Positions 52,977 to 62,377 of a stretch of DNA of 64,000 nucleotides are shown piece after piece (positions within the stretch are counted from its first letter, which is position 1; every line of letters starts with the position of its first letter). The translations under genes were made by a program, and so were the position numbers. Source of the stretch: Acinetobacter johnsonii CIP 64.6 (GTDB taxonomy: Bacteria; Pseudomonadota; Gammaproteobacteria; Pseudomonadales; Moraxellaceae); NCBI RefSeq assembly GCF_000368045.1, contig NZ_KB849229.1, positions 56,112-120,111 on the forward strand, given 5' to 3'. Below the pieces are notes generated by a model. It ran no database searches and was not told the origin of the DNA. It saw only the letters and a list, made by a program, of their open reading frames with translations.

Positions 52977-53396
52977 ATGCATGCTGATGTAATCATTGAA
53001 GTGCCCTTTCATGATGTCGACACAATGAACGTGGTGTGGCACGGGCATTATTTAAAATATTTTGAAATCGCGCGTTGCAAACTGCTAGATCAATTTCACT
53101 ATAACTATAACCAAATGCGTGACTCGGGTTATGCATGGCCAGTGATTGAAAGTCATGTGCGCTATGTACAAGGTATTGAGTTTGAGCAAAAAATTCGCGT
53201 GCGCGCCATTTTAAAAGAATGGGAAAACCGCCTGAAAATTGAATATCTGATTTTCGATGCAGTTTCGGGCAGAAAGCTGACCAAGGGCTATACCTCGCAA
53301 GTGGCGGTGCACATTGAAAAACGTGAAATGTGCTTCCAGTCGCCACAGGTGTTGTTGGACTGTTTAAATGCATGGCCTGAGTTTAAAGCGGAGTAA
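52977..53396 (+). CDS. Acyl-CoA/ACP thioesterase (4HBT hot-dog, APE cluster)
   Basis: A small hot-dog thioesterase. The motif PFHDVDTMNVVWHGHYLKYF with the catalytic Asp, then FEIARCKLLDQFH, places it in the 4-hydroxybenzoyl-CoA thioesterase group (YbgC-like; ApeK role). The ATG at 52977 has AGGA at good spacing; an in-frame ATG at 52971 is two codons upstream. It is 9 bp after the lyase gene. Confidence 0.9.
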   Translation: MHADVIIEVPFHDVDTMNVVWHGHYLKYFEIARCKLLDQFHYNYNQMRDSGYAWPVIESHVRYVQGIEFEQKIRVRAILKEWENRLKIEYLIFDAVSGRKLTKGYTSQVAVHIEKREMCFQSPQVLLDCLNAWPEFKAE

Positions 53397-53403
53397 TGCA
53401 AGC

Positions 53404-54045
53404 ATGATTCGATACAAATTTTTTAAGCCGATTTTGGTTGCGTGTACAGCCAGTGTGATGACTTTGCTTGCTCCCGCAGTGAGTGCACAAAATACTGAAT
53501 TGAAGCAGGTGTTTGCTCAGCTCGGTGCAACGCCTGTGGTGCGTGCTCAATTTGAGCAACAGAAAAAACTGGCCTCTTTGAATAAAACCTATGTGTCCAA
53601 AGGCGCGGTGCTGTTCAGCAAAAACCAAGGGGTACTGTGGCAAATTCAAAGTCCAGTCAAAGCCGATTTGGTGGTGACACCGCGTAAGTTGGTACAAAAG
53701 ACACAGCGTACTAGCAGTCAAATTGAAGTCGATAAGACTCCTTATGGCTCTGTAGCGACGATGTTTTTACAGTTGATGTCGGGCAATGAAGCGGCACTCG
53801 CTAAAAACTTTAATGTGGTGTCTGCCAATTACAGTCCGACGCAGTGGAATGTCAGCTTAACGCCGAAAAGCAGTCTGTTTAAAAAGCTTTTTGTTCAAGT
53901 TGATGCCCAAGGTCAGCGTTATGTGGATCGTATTACAATTTTGGAACAAGCCAATAACCGCACCATCATTCGTTTTAGCCAGCAAACGGCTCAACCTCAA
54001 ACTTTAACGGCTGCGGAAAATGCACTTTTCCAATTGGCAAAATAA
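53404..54045 (+). CDS. LolA-like periplasmic outer-membrane lipid carrier (APE cluster)
   Basis: A 213-residue exported protein. The signal peptide (FFKPILVACTASVMTLLAPAVSAQ) is clear from the ATG at 53404. The mature part has the LolA fold features FEQQKKLASLNKTYVSKGAV, SKNQGVLWQIQSPVKADLV, and the domain end IIRFSQQ. LolA-like proteins of APE clusters are thought to ferry the polyene lipid across the periplasm. The 3' end overlaps the exporter gene by 26 bp. Confidence 0.88.
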   Translation: MIRYKFFKPILVACTASVMTLLAPAVSAQNTELKQVFAQLGATPVVRAQFEQQKKLASLNKTYVSKGAVLFSKNQGVLWQIQSPVKADLVVTPRKLVQKTQRTSSQIEVDKTPYGSVATMFLQLMSGNEAALAKNFNVVSANYSPTQWNVSLTPKSSLFKKLFVQVDAQGQRYVDRITILEQANNRTIIRFSQQTAQPQTLTAAENALFQLAK

Positions 54046-56344
54046 ATTTAGCGCCCTTTGGCTGTTAGTGCTGTGTGTCATTGCTTTGGCACTGGGCGTG
54101 GCTTGGCTGAATAAAGGTATTAAGATTGAGACCAATATTTTTGCTTTGCTGCCTGAGGCACATCAGGATGTTCATCTGGAACAAGCACAGCAATATGTGA
54201 GTCAGCAGTTAAATGACAAAGTTTTTGTGGTATTGGATGCCAAAACGGATCAGCAACTCGAACAGGCAACGCAAGCACTCAAAACCCAAGCCGACCAAAG
54301 TCAGCTGTTTTTACCTGTTCGGCCGCAGCTTGATCCTGATCAATTTGCCCAAGCGCTGTATCAACACAAAGCAGGGCTATTATCTAAGACCGATCAGCAG
54401 ATGGTGCAGGAGCAGGATGATGCCGCACTGACAGAGCAAAGCTTATTACAACTGATGAGTCCCGGCATGCCGATCACGGCTGAAATGCTCAAGCAAGATC
54501 CCTTGCTGCTGTTCCCGCGTTATGCAGTGGGTTTAAGCACTTTACAAAGCAATGCCAATATCAATTTAGAGCAGGGCTTTGCTACGATTCGTGATGAGCA
54601 AGGTATCTCGCGCCTGATGGTGCTTCAGCTTAATAACAGCCCTTATAATATTGCCTACCAAGAGCAGACCGCTGCGTTTATCCAAAATATCAATCAGCAA
54701 CTCAACCAGTTGCAGGTCAAGCCGCATTGGACAGGTACGCTGTTGTTTGCACAGTTCGGAACCAACTCTGCCAAAGAGGAAATTTCCACCATTGGCGTGG
54801 GTTCGACCATCGGGATTTTGCTTTTGGTCTGGTTTGGCTTCCGTTCAATACGACCGATGTTGACGGAAATGGTTGCAGTCGGCACAGGCAGCTTAGTGGC
54901 CTTTGCTGTGACCTATTGGGTTTTCGGCGAAATTCACCTGATGACACTGGTTTTTGGTGCCAGTTTGATTGGGGTCTGTGTCGATTTTTCATTTTACTTC
55001 ATGGCCATGCAGTCTCAGCACCGACAGATCGATGGATTTACTGTTTTAAAACCATTATTGCCGAGTTTATTTGTGGGGCTAATGACCACGCTGTTGGCCT
55101 ATGTGGTGCTGAGTTTTACCCCATTTCCGGGCTTTAAACAGATTGCGGTCTTTTCCATGGTTGGACTGAGTGCCGCATGGGTGACCAGTATTTTACTGCT
55201 GCCACGTTTGCCTGCGTTGAATGCGGAACCTGCGATACGTACTTTGGGCTTTATTGGCAAAGCACGCAGTTATGTGCAGAGCCACAACACGCTACGTTAT
55301 GGCATGATTGCACTAATTGTACTGGTGACAGGCAGCAGCCTCGCCTTCCTGAAAAGCAATGATGACATCCGCAATTTGCAAAGTATGGATGCCACCTTAA
55401 AGCAGGAAGATCAATATATTCGTTCGCGTTTTATGCAACAGCAAAGCAGCGAATATTTTGTGGTACAGGGCAGAACCCCAGCAGAGTTAGAACAACATGA
55501 ACAACAACTGCTGGCAAAACTTGCTCCCTTGCAGCAGGCTGGAAAGCTAGATGCTGTACAAGCTTTAGGGCAGTGGATTCCATCGCTTGAGCAGCAAAAA
55601 AAGAATGTTGAAATGTTACAGGCGATTCCTCAGCCGGCTTTAGTGAAATATGCGCAAGCGTTACAGCTCAATGCAGCGGATGTTTTAAACTGGCAAGCGC
55701 ATTTAAAAGACCAACCGTTGCTGACTGAAGCCGTCTTTAAAGACCATCCCCTGCATTTTCTACAGATGAGTCCGACGCAACGTTTGGTGATGCTGCAAAA
55801 TGTGCATGACGTCAAAGCCGTGCAACAGCTTGAAACTGCGGATGTACAACTGTTACGTCCAGTTCATCAACTGTCTGAATTGTTTAAACAGCACCGTGAG
55901 CAGGCACAGTGGCTATTGCTCAGCGCTTTGATGATTTTAGCCATTGGCTTAGGGGCACTTTATGGCAAAAAATCCATTCTGCCTTTGGTGTTGCCTGTCA
56001 GTATGGCTCTAATGACCACGTTTGCGATTCAAGCCTGGCTCGGTGTCGAGATTAATTTATTCAGCATTATGGGTACCTTCCTGATCATTGGAATTGGGGT
56101 GGACTATGCGATTTTCTACCGTCACGGACATGATCATCCACAAGTGGTGGGTATGGCTTTGTTTCTGTGCATGATGTCGACGTTCTTTGGTTTTGGTTTG
56201 CTGTCCTTTAGTCATACTTATGCCATTCACAGTTTTGGCTTAACAGTGTTGCTGGGCGTTATTTTTTCATTTATTTATGCCACACTTTTTACATCCTCCG
56301 ATGCGAAACATGTGGTGGTTCAACAATATCAGCCAAAGAGCTGA
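54020..56344 (+). CDS. MMPL/RND-family lipid exporter (APE cluster)
   Basis: A 774-residue RND-type permease with two homologous halves. Each has an N-terminal membrane helix, a large periplasmic domain and a five-helix bundle (first: IGVGSTIGILLLVWFGFRSI, VFGASLIGVCVDFSFYFMAM; second: IMGTFLIIGIGVDYAIFYRH). The GVxVDFxFYF and GIGVDYAIFYRH helices carry the proton-relay aspartates of MMPL transporters. It probably extracts the aryl-polyene lipid from the inner membrane and passes it to the LolA-like protein encoded just before. Confidence 0.92.
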   Translation: MHFSNWQNKFSALWLLVLCVIALALGVAWLNKGIKIETNIFALLPEAHQDVHLEQAQQYVSQQLNDKVFVVLDAKTDQQLEQATQALKTQADQSQLFLPVRPQLDPDQFAQALYQHKAGLLSKTDQQMVQEQDDAALTEQSLLQLMSPGMPITAEMLKQDPLLLFPRYAVGLSTLQSNANINLEQGFATIRDEQGISRLMVLQLNNSPYNIAYQEQTAAFIQNINQQLNQLQVKPHWTGTLLFAQFGTNSAKEEISTIGVGSTIGILLLVWFGFRSIRPMLTEMVAVGTGSLVAFAVTYWVFGEIHLMTLVFGASLIGVCVDFSFYFMAMQSQHRQIDGFTVLKPLLPSLFVGLMTTLLAYVVLSFTPFPGFKQIAVFSMVGLSAAWVTSILLLPRLPALNAEPAIRTLGFIGKARSYVQSHNTLRYGMIALIVLVTGSSLAFLKSNDDIRNLQSMDATLKQEDQYIRSRFMQQQSSEYFVVQGRTPAELEQHEQQLLAKLAPLQQAGKLDAVQALGQWIPSLEQQKKNVEMLQAIPQPALVKYAQALQLNAADVLNWQAHLKDQPLLTEAVFKDHPLHFLQMSPTQRLVMLQNVHDVKAVQQLETADVQLLRPVHQLSELFKQHREQAQWLLLSALMILAIGLGALYGKKSILPLVLPVSMALMTTFAIQAWLGVEINLFSIMGTFLIIGIGVDYAIFYRHGHDHPQVVGMALFLCMMSTFFGFGLLSFSHTYAIHSFGLTVLLGVIFSFIYATLFTSSDAKHVVVQQYQPKS

Positions 56345-56362
56345 GTCAAAGGGTACAGTGCA

Positions 56363-57664
56363 ATGAGCACCATGCAACAGACAGATGTTTTAATTATTGG
56401 GGCGGGACCATCAGGCAGCTCGGCTGCAGCTTTGCTGCGTCAAAAAGGTTACCAAGTCACGGTCATCGAAAAGCAATATTTTCCGAGGTTTTCCATTGGT
56501 GAATCTTTATTGCCGCAGTGTATGGTGTTTTTGGAAGAAGCGGGTTTGTTGGAGACCGTTCGCGCACATGCCGATGAATATGCCTTTCAGTTTAAAAATG
56601 GCGCGGCTTTTTTAAGAGGTACGCAGCGCAGTTTTTATGACTTTACTCAAAAGTTTAGCGAAGGTCCAGGCACTACATGGCAGGTACGGCGTGCCAACTT
56701 TGACCAGCTTTTGGCACAGCAAGCCGAAAAAATGGGCGCAGACATCCGTTTTGGCCATGAAGTCTTGGCGGTCGATGTGGCATCTACACAGCCGATTTTG
56801 ACGGTCAAAGATGCGCAAGGCGACAGCTACCAAATTCAAGGCAAGTTCCTCTTGGATGCCAGCGGTTTTGGCCGCATTTTGCCAAAGTTTCTCGACTTAG
56901 AAAGCCCGTCGGACTTTCCTGTACGCCGTGCAGTCTTTACCCATATTGAAGATGGTCTATTGAATGATCCTGATTTTGACCGCGAGAAAATTTTAATTAC
57001 AGTGCATGAAAAAGACCACCGTGCATGGTATTGGCTGATTCCCTTTGCCGATGGGCGCTCTTCATTTGGCATCGTGGCGGAGCAAGATTTCTTTGAAAAA
57101 TACGGTTATGACGGCAGTGCGGACTATGACTTAGAAGCCTTACAGAAGCGTATTTTGGCGGATGATGCCAGTTTGTCGCATGTGCTGCGTCATGCTAAAC
57201 ATGATACTCCTGTACGTACTTTGGTGGGCTACTCTGCCGATGTTAAACATTTGGCATCCAACAACTATGCGCTACTCGGCAATGCAGGTGAGTTCCTAGA
57301 TCCTGTCTTTTCATCGGGGGTGACCATTGCCTTGAAATCTTCCAGTCTAGCGGTGCCTTTGGTCGAGCAAGTGCTGCAAGGCCAGGCGGTCGATTGGATG
57401 GAGCAATATGAAAAGCCGCTACGTAAAGGCATTCAAGTGTTCCGTGCCTATGTCGAGTCATGGTATTCAGGTGAATTTCAGGATGTGGTGTTCTCCACGC
57501 ATCAGGATGAAAAAATCCGTCGTATGATTGCTTCTTTACTGGCAGGTTATGCGTGGGATGCGAGCAACCCGATTCATCGTAATGCCAAGCAACGTCTGAG
57601 CACTTTGGCCGAATATTGCCGAGAAGAACAACCCCAAAAAGAGTCGCTGACCGATGAAACTTAA
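56363..57664 (+). CDS. FAD-dependent oxidoreductase, tryptophan-halogenase-like (APE cluster)
   Basis: A 433-residue class A flavoprotein with VLIIGAGPSGSSAAALLRQK at residues about 9-28, then FPRFSIGESLLPQ, WQVRRANFDQLL, DASGFGRILPKFL and a late NYALLGNAGEFLDPVFSSGV. The segment RAWYWLIPF resembles the WxWxIP region of flavin halogenases but is also found in related geranylgeranyl-reductase-like oxidases, so halogenation is not implied. It may modify the head group or chain. The stop overlaps the next gene by 11 bp. Confidence 0.88.
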   Translation: MSTMQQTDVLIIGAGPSGSSAAALLRQKGYQVTVIEKQYFPRFSIGESLLPQCMVFLEEAGLLETVRAHADEYAFQFKNGAAFLRGTQRSFYDFTQKFSEGPGTTWQVRRANFDQLLAQQAEKMGADIRFGHEVLAVDVASTQPILTVKDAQGDSYQIQGKFLLDASGFGRILPKFLDLESPSDFPVRRAVFTHIEDGLLNDPDFDREKILITVHEKDHRAWYWLIPFADGRSSFGIVAEQDFFEKYGYDGSADYDLEALQKRILADDASLSHVLRHAKHDTPVRTLVGYSADVKHLASNNYALLGNAGEFLDPVFSSGVTIALKSSSLAVPLVEQVLQGQAVDWMEQYEKPLRKGIQVFRAYVESWYSGEFQDVVFSTHQDEKIRRMIASLLAGYAWDASNPIHRNAKQRLSTLAEYCREEQPQKESLTDET

Positions 57665-58211
57665 GCTGTGTTTAAAGACCATCAGTTGGGTTTTAGTCAG
57701 TGCTCTGCTTTGTAGTGCTTGCCAAAGCTGGATCCCAAAAGCGCAAGGACTCGCGACCCCGCAGTGGGCTGCGCAGAATTACCAGCGCCAAGACCAAATT
57801 GAAGTGCAGTGGAAAACCCAGAGTTTCAGCTTTTTACTGTACCAACAGCAACGTGGGCAGTCACTTGACATGCTAGCGCTCAGCCTTACAGGACAGCAGT
57901 TGTTTAAGCTCAGTTTTGATGGTCAAAAAGTGTATGTAGAACAGCGGATTGAAGCGATGAAGCTGTTACCTTTCGATTACGTGGTACGCGATATTCTGTA
58001 TGCGACCTATCCAAATTTTACTGCGTTACATGCAGCTCAAAATGCGGTCGTGCAGAAAGACGATACCATTTATATACAGCAACAGCCCGTATTGAAAATT
58101 CAGCAAAATGAGGGAGTAATTGAGCTAGATAATCTGCAAGTGCCTTATCAGATGGTGATCAGTGCAGTGAGCAATACTTTAGAAGATGATCAAGGTGACC
58201 ATCATGACTAA
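57654..58211 (+). CDS. DUF3261 lipoprotein (APE cluster)
   Basis: A 185-residue protein with a lipoprotein signal (ISWVLVSALLCSACQSW; lipobox around Cys23). DUF3261 proteins are regular members of APE clusters and are presumed to be outer-membrane lipoproteins that receive the product from the LolA-like carrier, by analogy with LolB. The mature part is beta-rich. The end overlaps the ketosynthase gene by 8 bp. Confidence 0.87.
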   Translation: MKLKLCLKTISWVLVSALLCSACQSWIPKAQGLATPQWAAQNYQRQDQIEVQWKTQSFSFLLYQQQRGQSLDMLALSLTGQQLFKLSFDGQKVYVEQRIEAMKLLPFDYVVRDILYATYPNFTALHAAQNAVVQKDDTIYIQQQPVLKIQQNEGVIELDNLQVPYQMVISAVSNTLEDDQGDHHD

Positions 58212-59400
58212 AAATCTACAGCATGTTTCAGCCGTTGGTATTCAGTTTAGTGCGGCGCTGTCGGCTTTGGGACAAAATACCGCTGAGCTTCAACATGCGT
58301 TAACAAGCATAGAAAATACCTTGTCGCAACGAGAGGATCTGATTGCGGGGCGTACGGTATGGGTTGGCGCATATAACTCAGCGTTGATACAGGACATTCC
58401 TGAAAACTTAAGCGGTGCAGACTCACGAAATTTACGCTTTGCGCTGACTGCTTTGTCGCACATTGAAACTGAGATTCGTGCCTATACTGCACAGTTCTCT
58501 AAACAGCGTCTTGCGGTGATTATGGGCACATCGACGTCTGGAATCGCAGATAATGAGCCTGTATTAAAAGCGCAGTTGCAGCAGCCAACACCGCAGTCTG
58601 TACAACATCAAAAACAGGAAATGGGCAGTTTGGCGAAGGCCTTACAACATTATTTGGACTGGGATGGACCTGCCTATACTATTTCTACCGCTTGTTCCTC
58701 GGCAGCTAAAGCGATGGCGGCGGGGCAACGTCTGCTGAATGCCGATTTGGCCGATGCTGTCTTAGTTGGTGGAGTCGACACCCTATGCAAGCTGACCTTA
58801 AATGGTTTTGAGAGTTTAGAAAGCTTATCGAGCGGAATTTGTCAGCCCTGTGGTGCCAACCGTGACGGTATTAATATTGGTGAAGCCGCAGGGCTGTTTT
58901 TATTGTCTAAAGCACCTGCAGCTGTGATGTTGCTGTCGAGTGGCGAGTCAATGGATGCATGGCATATTTCAGCACCACATCCCGAAGGACGAGGGGCTGT
59001 AGAGGCAATGCAAAACGCATTAACTGTTGCACAGCTTGAAGCAGGTGATATTGGTTATTTGAATTTACACGGTACATCCACACCGCAAAATGATGCGATG
59101 GAGATTAAGGCGGTACAGACCGTTTTTTCAGATGCAGCTGTGGCCTTGAGCAGCACCAAACACAAAACGGGACATTGTCTGGGGGCAGCGGGTGCAATCG
59201 AAGCCTTTATTTGCCAGCAGGTTTTATTGGATCAATCCTGGTTGCCGCTGCATCATGCAGGCGAATTGGACGAGGCTTTGGTTGGGCAAAATTATGTGCG
59301 TGTTCCACATTTGGCTGCACCGATTCGCTATGTAATGAGCAATTCATTTGCCTTTGGCGGAAGCAATATCAGTTTAATTTTGGGGACGGCTTTGCCATGA
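58204..59400 (+). CDS. Beta-ketoacyl-ACP synthase (APE cluster, first)
   Basis: A 398-residue ketosynthase with the complete triad: Cys in YTISTACSSAAKAMAAG, His in LNLHGTSTPQNDAM and His in KHKTGHCLGAAGAIEAF. The C-terminal SNSFAFGGSNISLILG is standard. It would perform Claisen condensations in starter extension or in polyene elongation. The ATG at 58204 is preferred to an upstream in-frame codon at 58186. The stop overlaps the next ATG. Confidence 0.92.
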   Translation: MTKNLQHVSAVGIQFSAALSALGQNTAELQHALTSIENTLSQREDLIAGRTVWVGAYNSALIQDIPENLSGADSRNLRFALTALSHIETEIRAYTAQFSKQRLAVIMGTSTSGIADNEPVLKAQLQQPTPQSVQHQKQEMGSLAKALQHYLDWDGPAYTISTACSSAAKAMAAGQRLLNADLADAVLVGGVDTLCKLTLNGFESLESLSSGICQPCGANRDGINIGEAAGLFLLSKAPAAVMLLSSGESMDAWHISAPHPEGRGAVEAMQNALTVAQLEAGDIGYLNLHGTSTPQNDAMEIKAVQTVFSDAAVALSSTKHKTGHCLGAAGAIEAFICQQVLLDQSWLPLHHAGELDEALVGQNYVRVPHLAAPIRYVMSNSFAFGGSNISLILGTALP

Positions 59401-59834
59401 TGGATGCTGTACAATTTATTCCGCATGAAAAACCGATGGTTTTCGTGAGTCATCTAATTGAAGCTAATGATGAGTTTGCCATTGCAGAGCTTCACATTAC
59501 CGCTGATTTGATGTTTTGTGAGCCAGAAGGTTTGCCCACATGGAGCAGCATTGAGCTTATGGCACAGACCATCAGCGCCTATGCAGGCTATAAAGGACAG
59601 ACTAAAGGATTGCCACCGAAAATTGGCTTTTTATTGGGCACCCGTAAAATGCAGTTACCTTGTGCCTATTATAGTTTGGGCACAACGGTGCAGATTCGGG
59701 TAGAACAAAGTTATCTGCACGAAGGTCTTGGGCAGTTTAATTGTGAAATTGTATATCAAGAGCATCAGTTCAGCGCCATATTAAGCGTATTTGAGCCTGA
59801 AAATATGAATGAAATCATTGGAAAACTAGTGTGA
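59397..59834 (+). CDS. Hot-dog 3-hydroxyacyl-ACP dehydratase (ApeP-like)
   Basis: The ATG at 59397 overlaps the stop of the ketosynthase, giving 145 residues; the longer open frame upstream is a shadow of that gene. The protein reads FIPHEKPMVFVSHLIEANDE, then LMFCEPEGLPTWSSIELMAQ and SAYAGYKGQTKGLPPKIGFLL, the pattern of the ApeP-like hot-dog dehydratases that work with an ApeI-type partner (fused to the ligase here) to form the conjugated double bonds. Confidence 0.88.
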   Translation: MMDAVQFIPHEKPMVFVSHLIEANDEFAIAELHITADLMFCEPEGLPTWSSIELMAQTISAYAGYKGQTKGLPPKIGFLLGTRKMQLPCAYYSLGTTVQIRVEQSYLHEGLGQFNCEIVYQEHQFSAILSVFEPENMNEIIGKLV

Positions 59835-60556
59835 ACAGAAGAATTTTAGTCACGGGTTCAAGTCGTGGAATAGGTAAAGCGATTGCTTTGGAATTGGCAA
59901 AGGCAGGCTTTGATGTCACGGTCCATGCCCGCTCAAGACAGTCTGAGGCCGAAGCAGTGGCTCAGGAGATTCAAGCGCTTGGACAGGCTAGCCATGTACT
60001 GATGTTCGATGTGAATGAGCGTGAAAAGATTGCCGCTATTTTAGAGCAAGATATGGCACAGCATGGTGCTTTTTATGGTGCGGTGTTGAATGCAGGACTA
60101 ACCCGTGATGGTGCTTTCCCCGCACTAACCGATGAAGACTGGGATGACGTCGTTTCTACTTCGCTGAATGGTTTTTATAATGTGCTGAAACCTCTGATGA
60201 TGCCGATGATCCGCTTGAAAAAGGGCGGACGTATTGTGACTTTATCTTCGGTGTCTGGAATCATGGGGAATCGAGGTCAGGTGAACTATAGTGCTGCCAA
60301 AGCAGGCTTGATTGGTGCGAGCAAAGCATTGGCACTGGAATTGGCCAAACGCAAAATCACGGTGAATTGTGTGGCTCCAGGCTTGATTGAAACAGAAATG
60401 GTCACGGAAGAAGTTAAAGAACACGCCTTGAAGATGATCCCGATGCAACGTATGGGGCAGGTGGAAGAAGTCGCAAAAGCGGTGAAGTTTTTATGTAGTG
60501 ATGATGCCAGTTATATCACCCGCCAAGTGATTTCAGTCAATGGAGGCTTGATCTAA
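59831..60556 (+). CDS. 3-oxoacyl-ACP reductase, FabG-like (APE cluster)
   Basis: A 241-residue short-chain dehydrogenase with the NADP motif ILVTGSSRGIGKAIALELAK. NAGLTRDGAFPAL, the catalytic Ser/Tyr/Lys in SSVSGIMGNRGQVNYSAAKA and PGLIETEMV follow. It reduces the beta-keto group during polyene elongation (ApeQ role). GTG start overlapping the previous stop (GTGA); the end overlaps the next gene by one base (TAATG). Confidence 0.95.
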   Translation: MNRRILVTGSSRGIGKAIALELAKAGFDVTVHARSRQSEAEAVAQEIQALGQASHVLMFDVNEREKIAAILEQDMAQHGAFYGAVLNAGLTRDGAFPALTDEDWDDVVSTSLNGFYNVLKPLMMPMIRLKKGGRIVTLSSVSGIMGNRGQVNYSAAKAGLIGASKALALELAKRKITVNCVAPGLIETEMVTEEVKEHALKMIPMQRMGQVEEVAKAVKFLCSDDASYITRQVISVNGGLI

Positions 60557-61776
60557 TGAAACGTGTTGTTGTGACAGGTATGTCTGGTATTACCTCTTTG
60601 GGGGAAACCGCAGAGCAAATTTTTGAGCAGTTTGCACAAGGGAAAAGCGGTATTCGCTATATGCCTGACTGGGAAATTTATCCTGATTTACGCAGTAAAT
60701 TGGCTGGTCCAGTAGAGTCATTTACTGTACCGAAGCACTTTAACCGTAAGGTGACCCGTGGCATGGGGCGTGTTGCTTTAATGTCTGCTGTATGTGCTGA
60801 AAAAGCATTGGAAGATGCAGGTTTACTACATGCTGATATCTTAAAAAGTGGCGATGCAGGCGTGGCTTTTGGTTCCTCTGCAGGCAGTGTGGATGCCGTA
60901 CGTGAGTTTGGCTCGATGTTGATTGAGCACAATATGAGTCAACTCAATGCCACAACCTACATTCGTATGATGTCGCATACCAGTGCAGTCAATATGACGG
61001 TATATTTTGGCCTAAAAGGTTTAACGCTGCCGACTTCAAGTGCCTGTACTTCAGGTTCTATGGCTATTGGTCAAGCTTATGAAGCGATCAAATATGGTAA
61101 ACAAACCGTAATGATCGCAGGCGGAGCAGAAGAGCTCAGTGCTGCCGGTTCTGCCGTGTTTGATGTGCTGTTGGCGACCAGTGTGCAAAATGATCGACCT
61201 GAGACAACGCCACGCCCGTTTGATGCAGACCGGGATGGTTTGGTGGTGGGTGAGGGCGCAGGCTGTTTGATTTTAGAAGAATATGAACATGCTCAAGCGC
61301 GCGGGGCCACCATTTATGCTGAGATTGTCGGTTATGGTAGCAATACCGATGGTCAGCATGTGACTCGACCTGATTCTGAAATGATGGGCCGTTGTATGCA
61401 GTTGGCACTGAAAGATGCACAGCTTGCTGCCGCGGATATTGATTATGTCAATGCACACGGCACCTCGACCGATCAGGGGGATATTGCTGAATCACAAGCA
61501 ACCGCGCGCATCTTGGGGAAAAAGCCGATCAGCTCATTAAAAAGTTATTTTGGGCATACGCTCGGGGCGTGCGGCGCCATTGAGGCATGGTTGAGTATCG
61601 AAATGATGCGACGTAATCAGTTGGTGCCTACGCTGAATTTAGATCAGATTGATAGTGCTTGTGGCGATCTGGATTATATTGTTTCAGACATGCGTTCAGC
61701 AGAAACGCAAATTATGATGAGCAACAATTTTGCTTTTGGGGGGATTAATACCTCCTTGATTTTTAAACGTGTCTAA
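60556..61776 (+). CDS. Beta-ketoacyl-ACP synthase (APE cluster, second, FabF-like)
   Basis: A 406-residue FabF-type ketosynthase: VVVTGMSGITSLGE start, catalytic Cys in PTSSACTSGSMAIG, His in VNAHGTSTDQGD and His in KSYFGHTLGACGAIEAW, with the C-terminal SNNFAFGGINTSLIF. It is the likely elongating ketosynthase that pairs with the chain-length-factor-like protein (ApeO/ApeC arrangement). Coupled to the reductase gene. Confidence 0.93.
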   Translation: MKRVVVTGMSGITSLGETAEQIFEQFAQGKSGIRYMPDWEIYPDLRSKLAGPVESFTVPKHFNRKVTRGMGRVALMSAVCAEKALEDAGLLHADILKSGDAGVAFGSSAGSVDAVREFGSMLIEHNMSQLNATTYIRMMSHTSAVNMTVYFGLKGLTLPTSSACTSGSMAIGQAYEAIKYGKQTVMIAGGAEELSAAGSAVFDVLLATSVQNDRPETTPRPFDADRDGLVVGEGAGCLILEEYEHAQARGATIYAEIVGYGSNTDGQHVTRPDSEMMGRCMQLALKDAQLAAADIDYVNAHGTSTDQGDIAESQATARILGKKPISSLKSYFGHTLGACGAIEAWLSIEMMRRNQLVPTLNLDQIDSACGDLDYIVSDMRSAETQIMMSNNFAFGGINTSLIFKRV

Positions 61777-61794
61777 TAAAATAAGGGTAGAACC

Positions 61795-62229
61795 ATGTTA
61801 TTCAAAAAAATCTGTGCAGTCGCTGTGTTGTCTTTAGGTGCGATTGCATCAGCTCAGGCTGCCGATAAAATGTATGATTTTAAATTTCAAGAAGCGGTAA
61901 ACCGTGCTGTTGCAGATGGCGTACTCGATGGCTCAGTGAAATTTTATTTGGCGGGCACCAAGTCGGGCGGAAAGGTGATTGAAAAGGGCCTAGTGACCAA
62001 TAAAAAGACCAATGGTTTTGCCAAATCTGCGGAAAGTTCATGTGATCACGTACTTCGTTCGGCATTGATTCAATTTCAAAATACAGCCAAAGCCAATGGC
62101 GCAAATGCTGTGACCAACCTGGTGAGTTTCTATAAGTCGAATGAAACACGGAGTACGACGACTTACCAATGCGCGAAAGGTACGGCACTCGCAGGCGTGG
62201 CGTTGAAAGGTGACTTGGTGAAGTTTTAA
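61795..62229 (+). CDS. Small secreted protein of unknown function at the end of the APE cluster
   Basis: A 144-residue protein with a signal peptide (KKICAVAVLSLGAIASAQAA, cleavage about residue 22). The mature part YDFKFQEAVNRAVADGVLDG, YLAGTKSGGKVIEKGL and ALIQFQNTAKANGANAV belongs to a periplasmic family often mislabelled as an excinuclease subunit. Two cysteines (SSCDHV and YQCAKG) could form a disulfide. It has its own ribosome-binding site (AAGGG), 18 bp after the ketosynthase, and is followed by a terminator. Its role is unknown. Confidence 0.82.
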   Translation: MLFKKICAVAVLSLGAIASAQAADKMYDFKFQEAVNRAVADGVLDGSVKFYLAGTKSGGKVIEKGLVTNKKTNGFAKSAESSCDHVLRSALIQFQNTAKANGANAVTNLVSFYKSNETRSTTTYQCAKGTALAGVALKGDLVKF

Positions 62230-62335
62230 TTTTCAATGATTTAAATGGTTTGATTCAATGCACAATTGAACACAAGCTATTTTTAGCATTCGATCCGTAT
62301 CTAAATCTAATATTTAACGAACAATAGATACTGGG

Positions 62336-62377
62336 ATATTTCAGGCTCGCAAAGTCATTTGCGGGCCTGAAATATTT
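62336..62377 (+). terminator. Intrinsic terminator after the APE cluster
   Basis: ATATTTCAGGC-T-CGCAAA-GTCA-TTTGCG-G-GCCTGAAATAT then TTTT gives a long near-perfect stem. It is the end of the aryl-polyene transcript. Confidence 0.85.
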
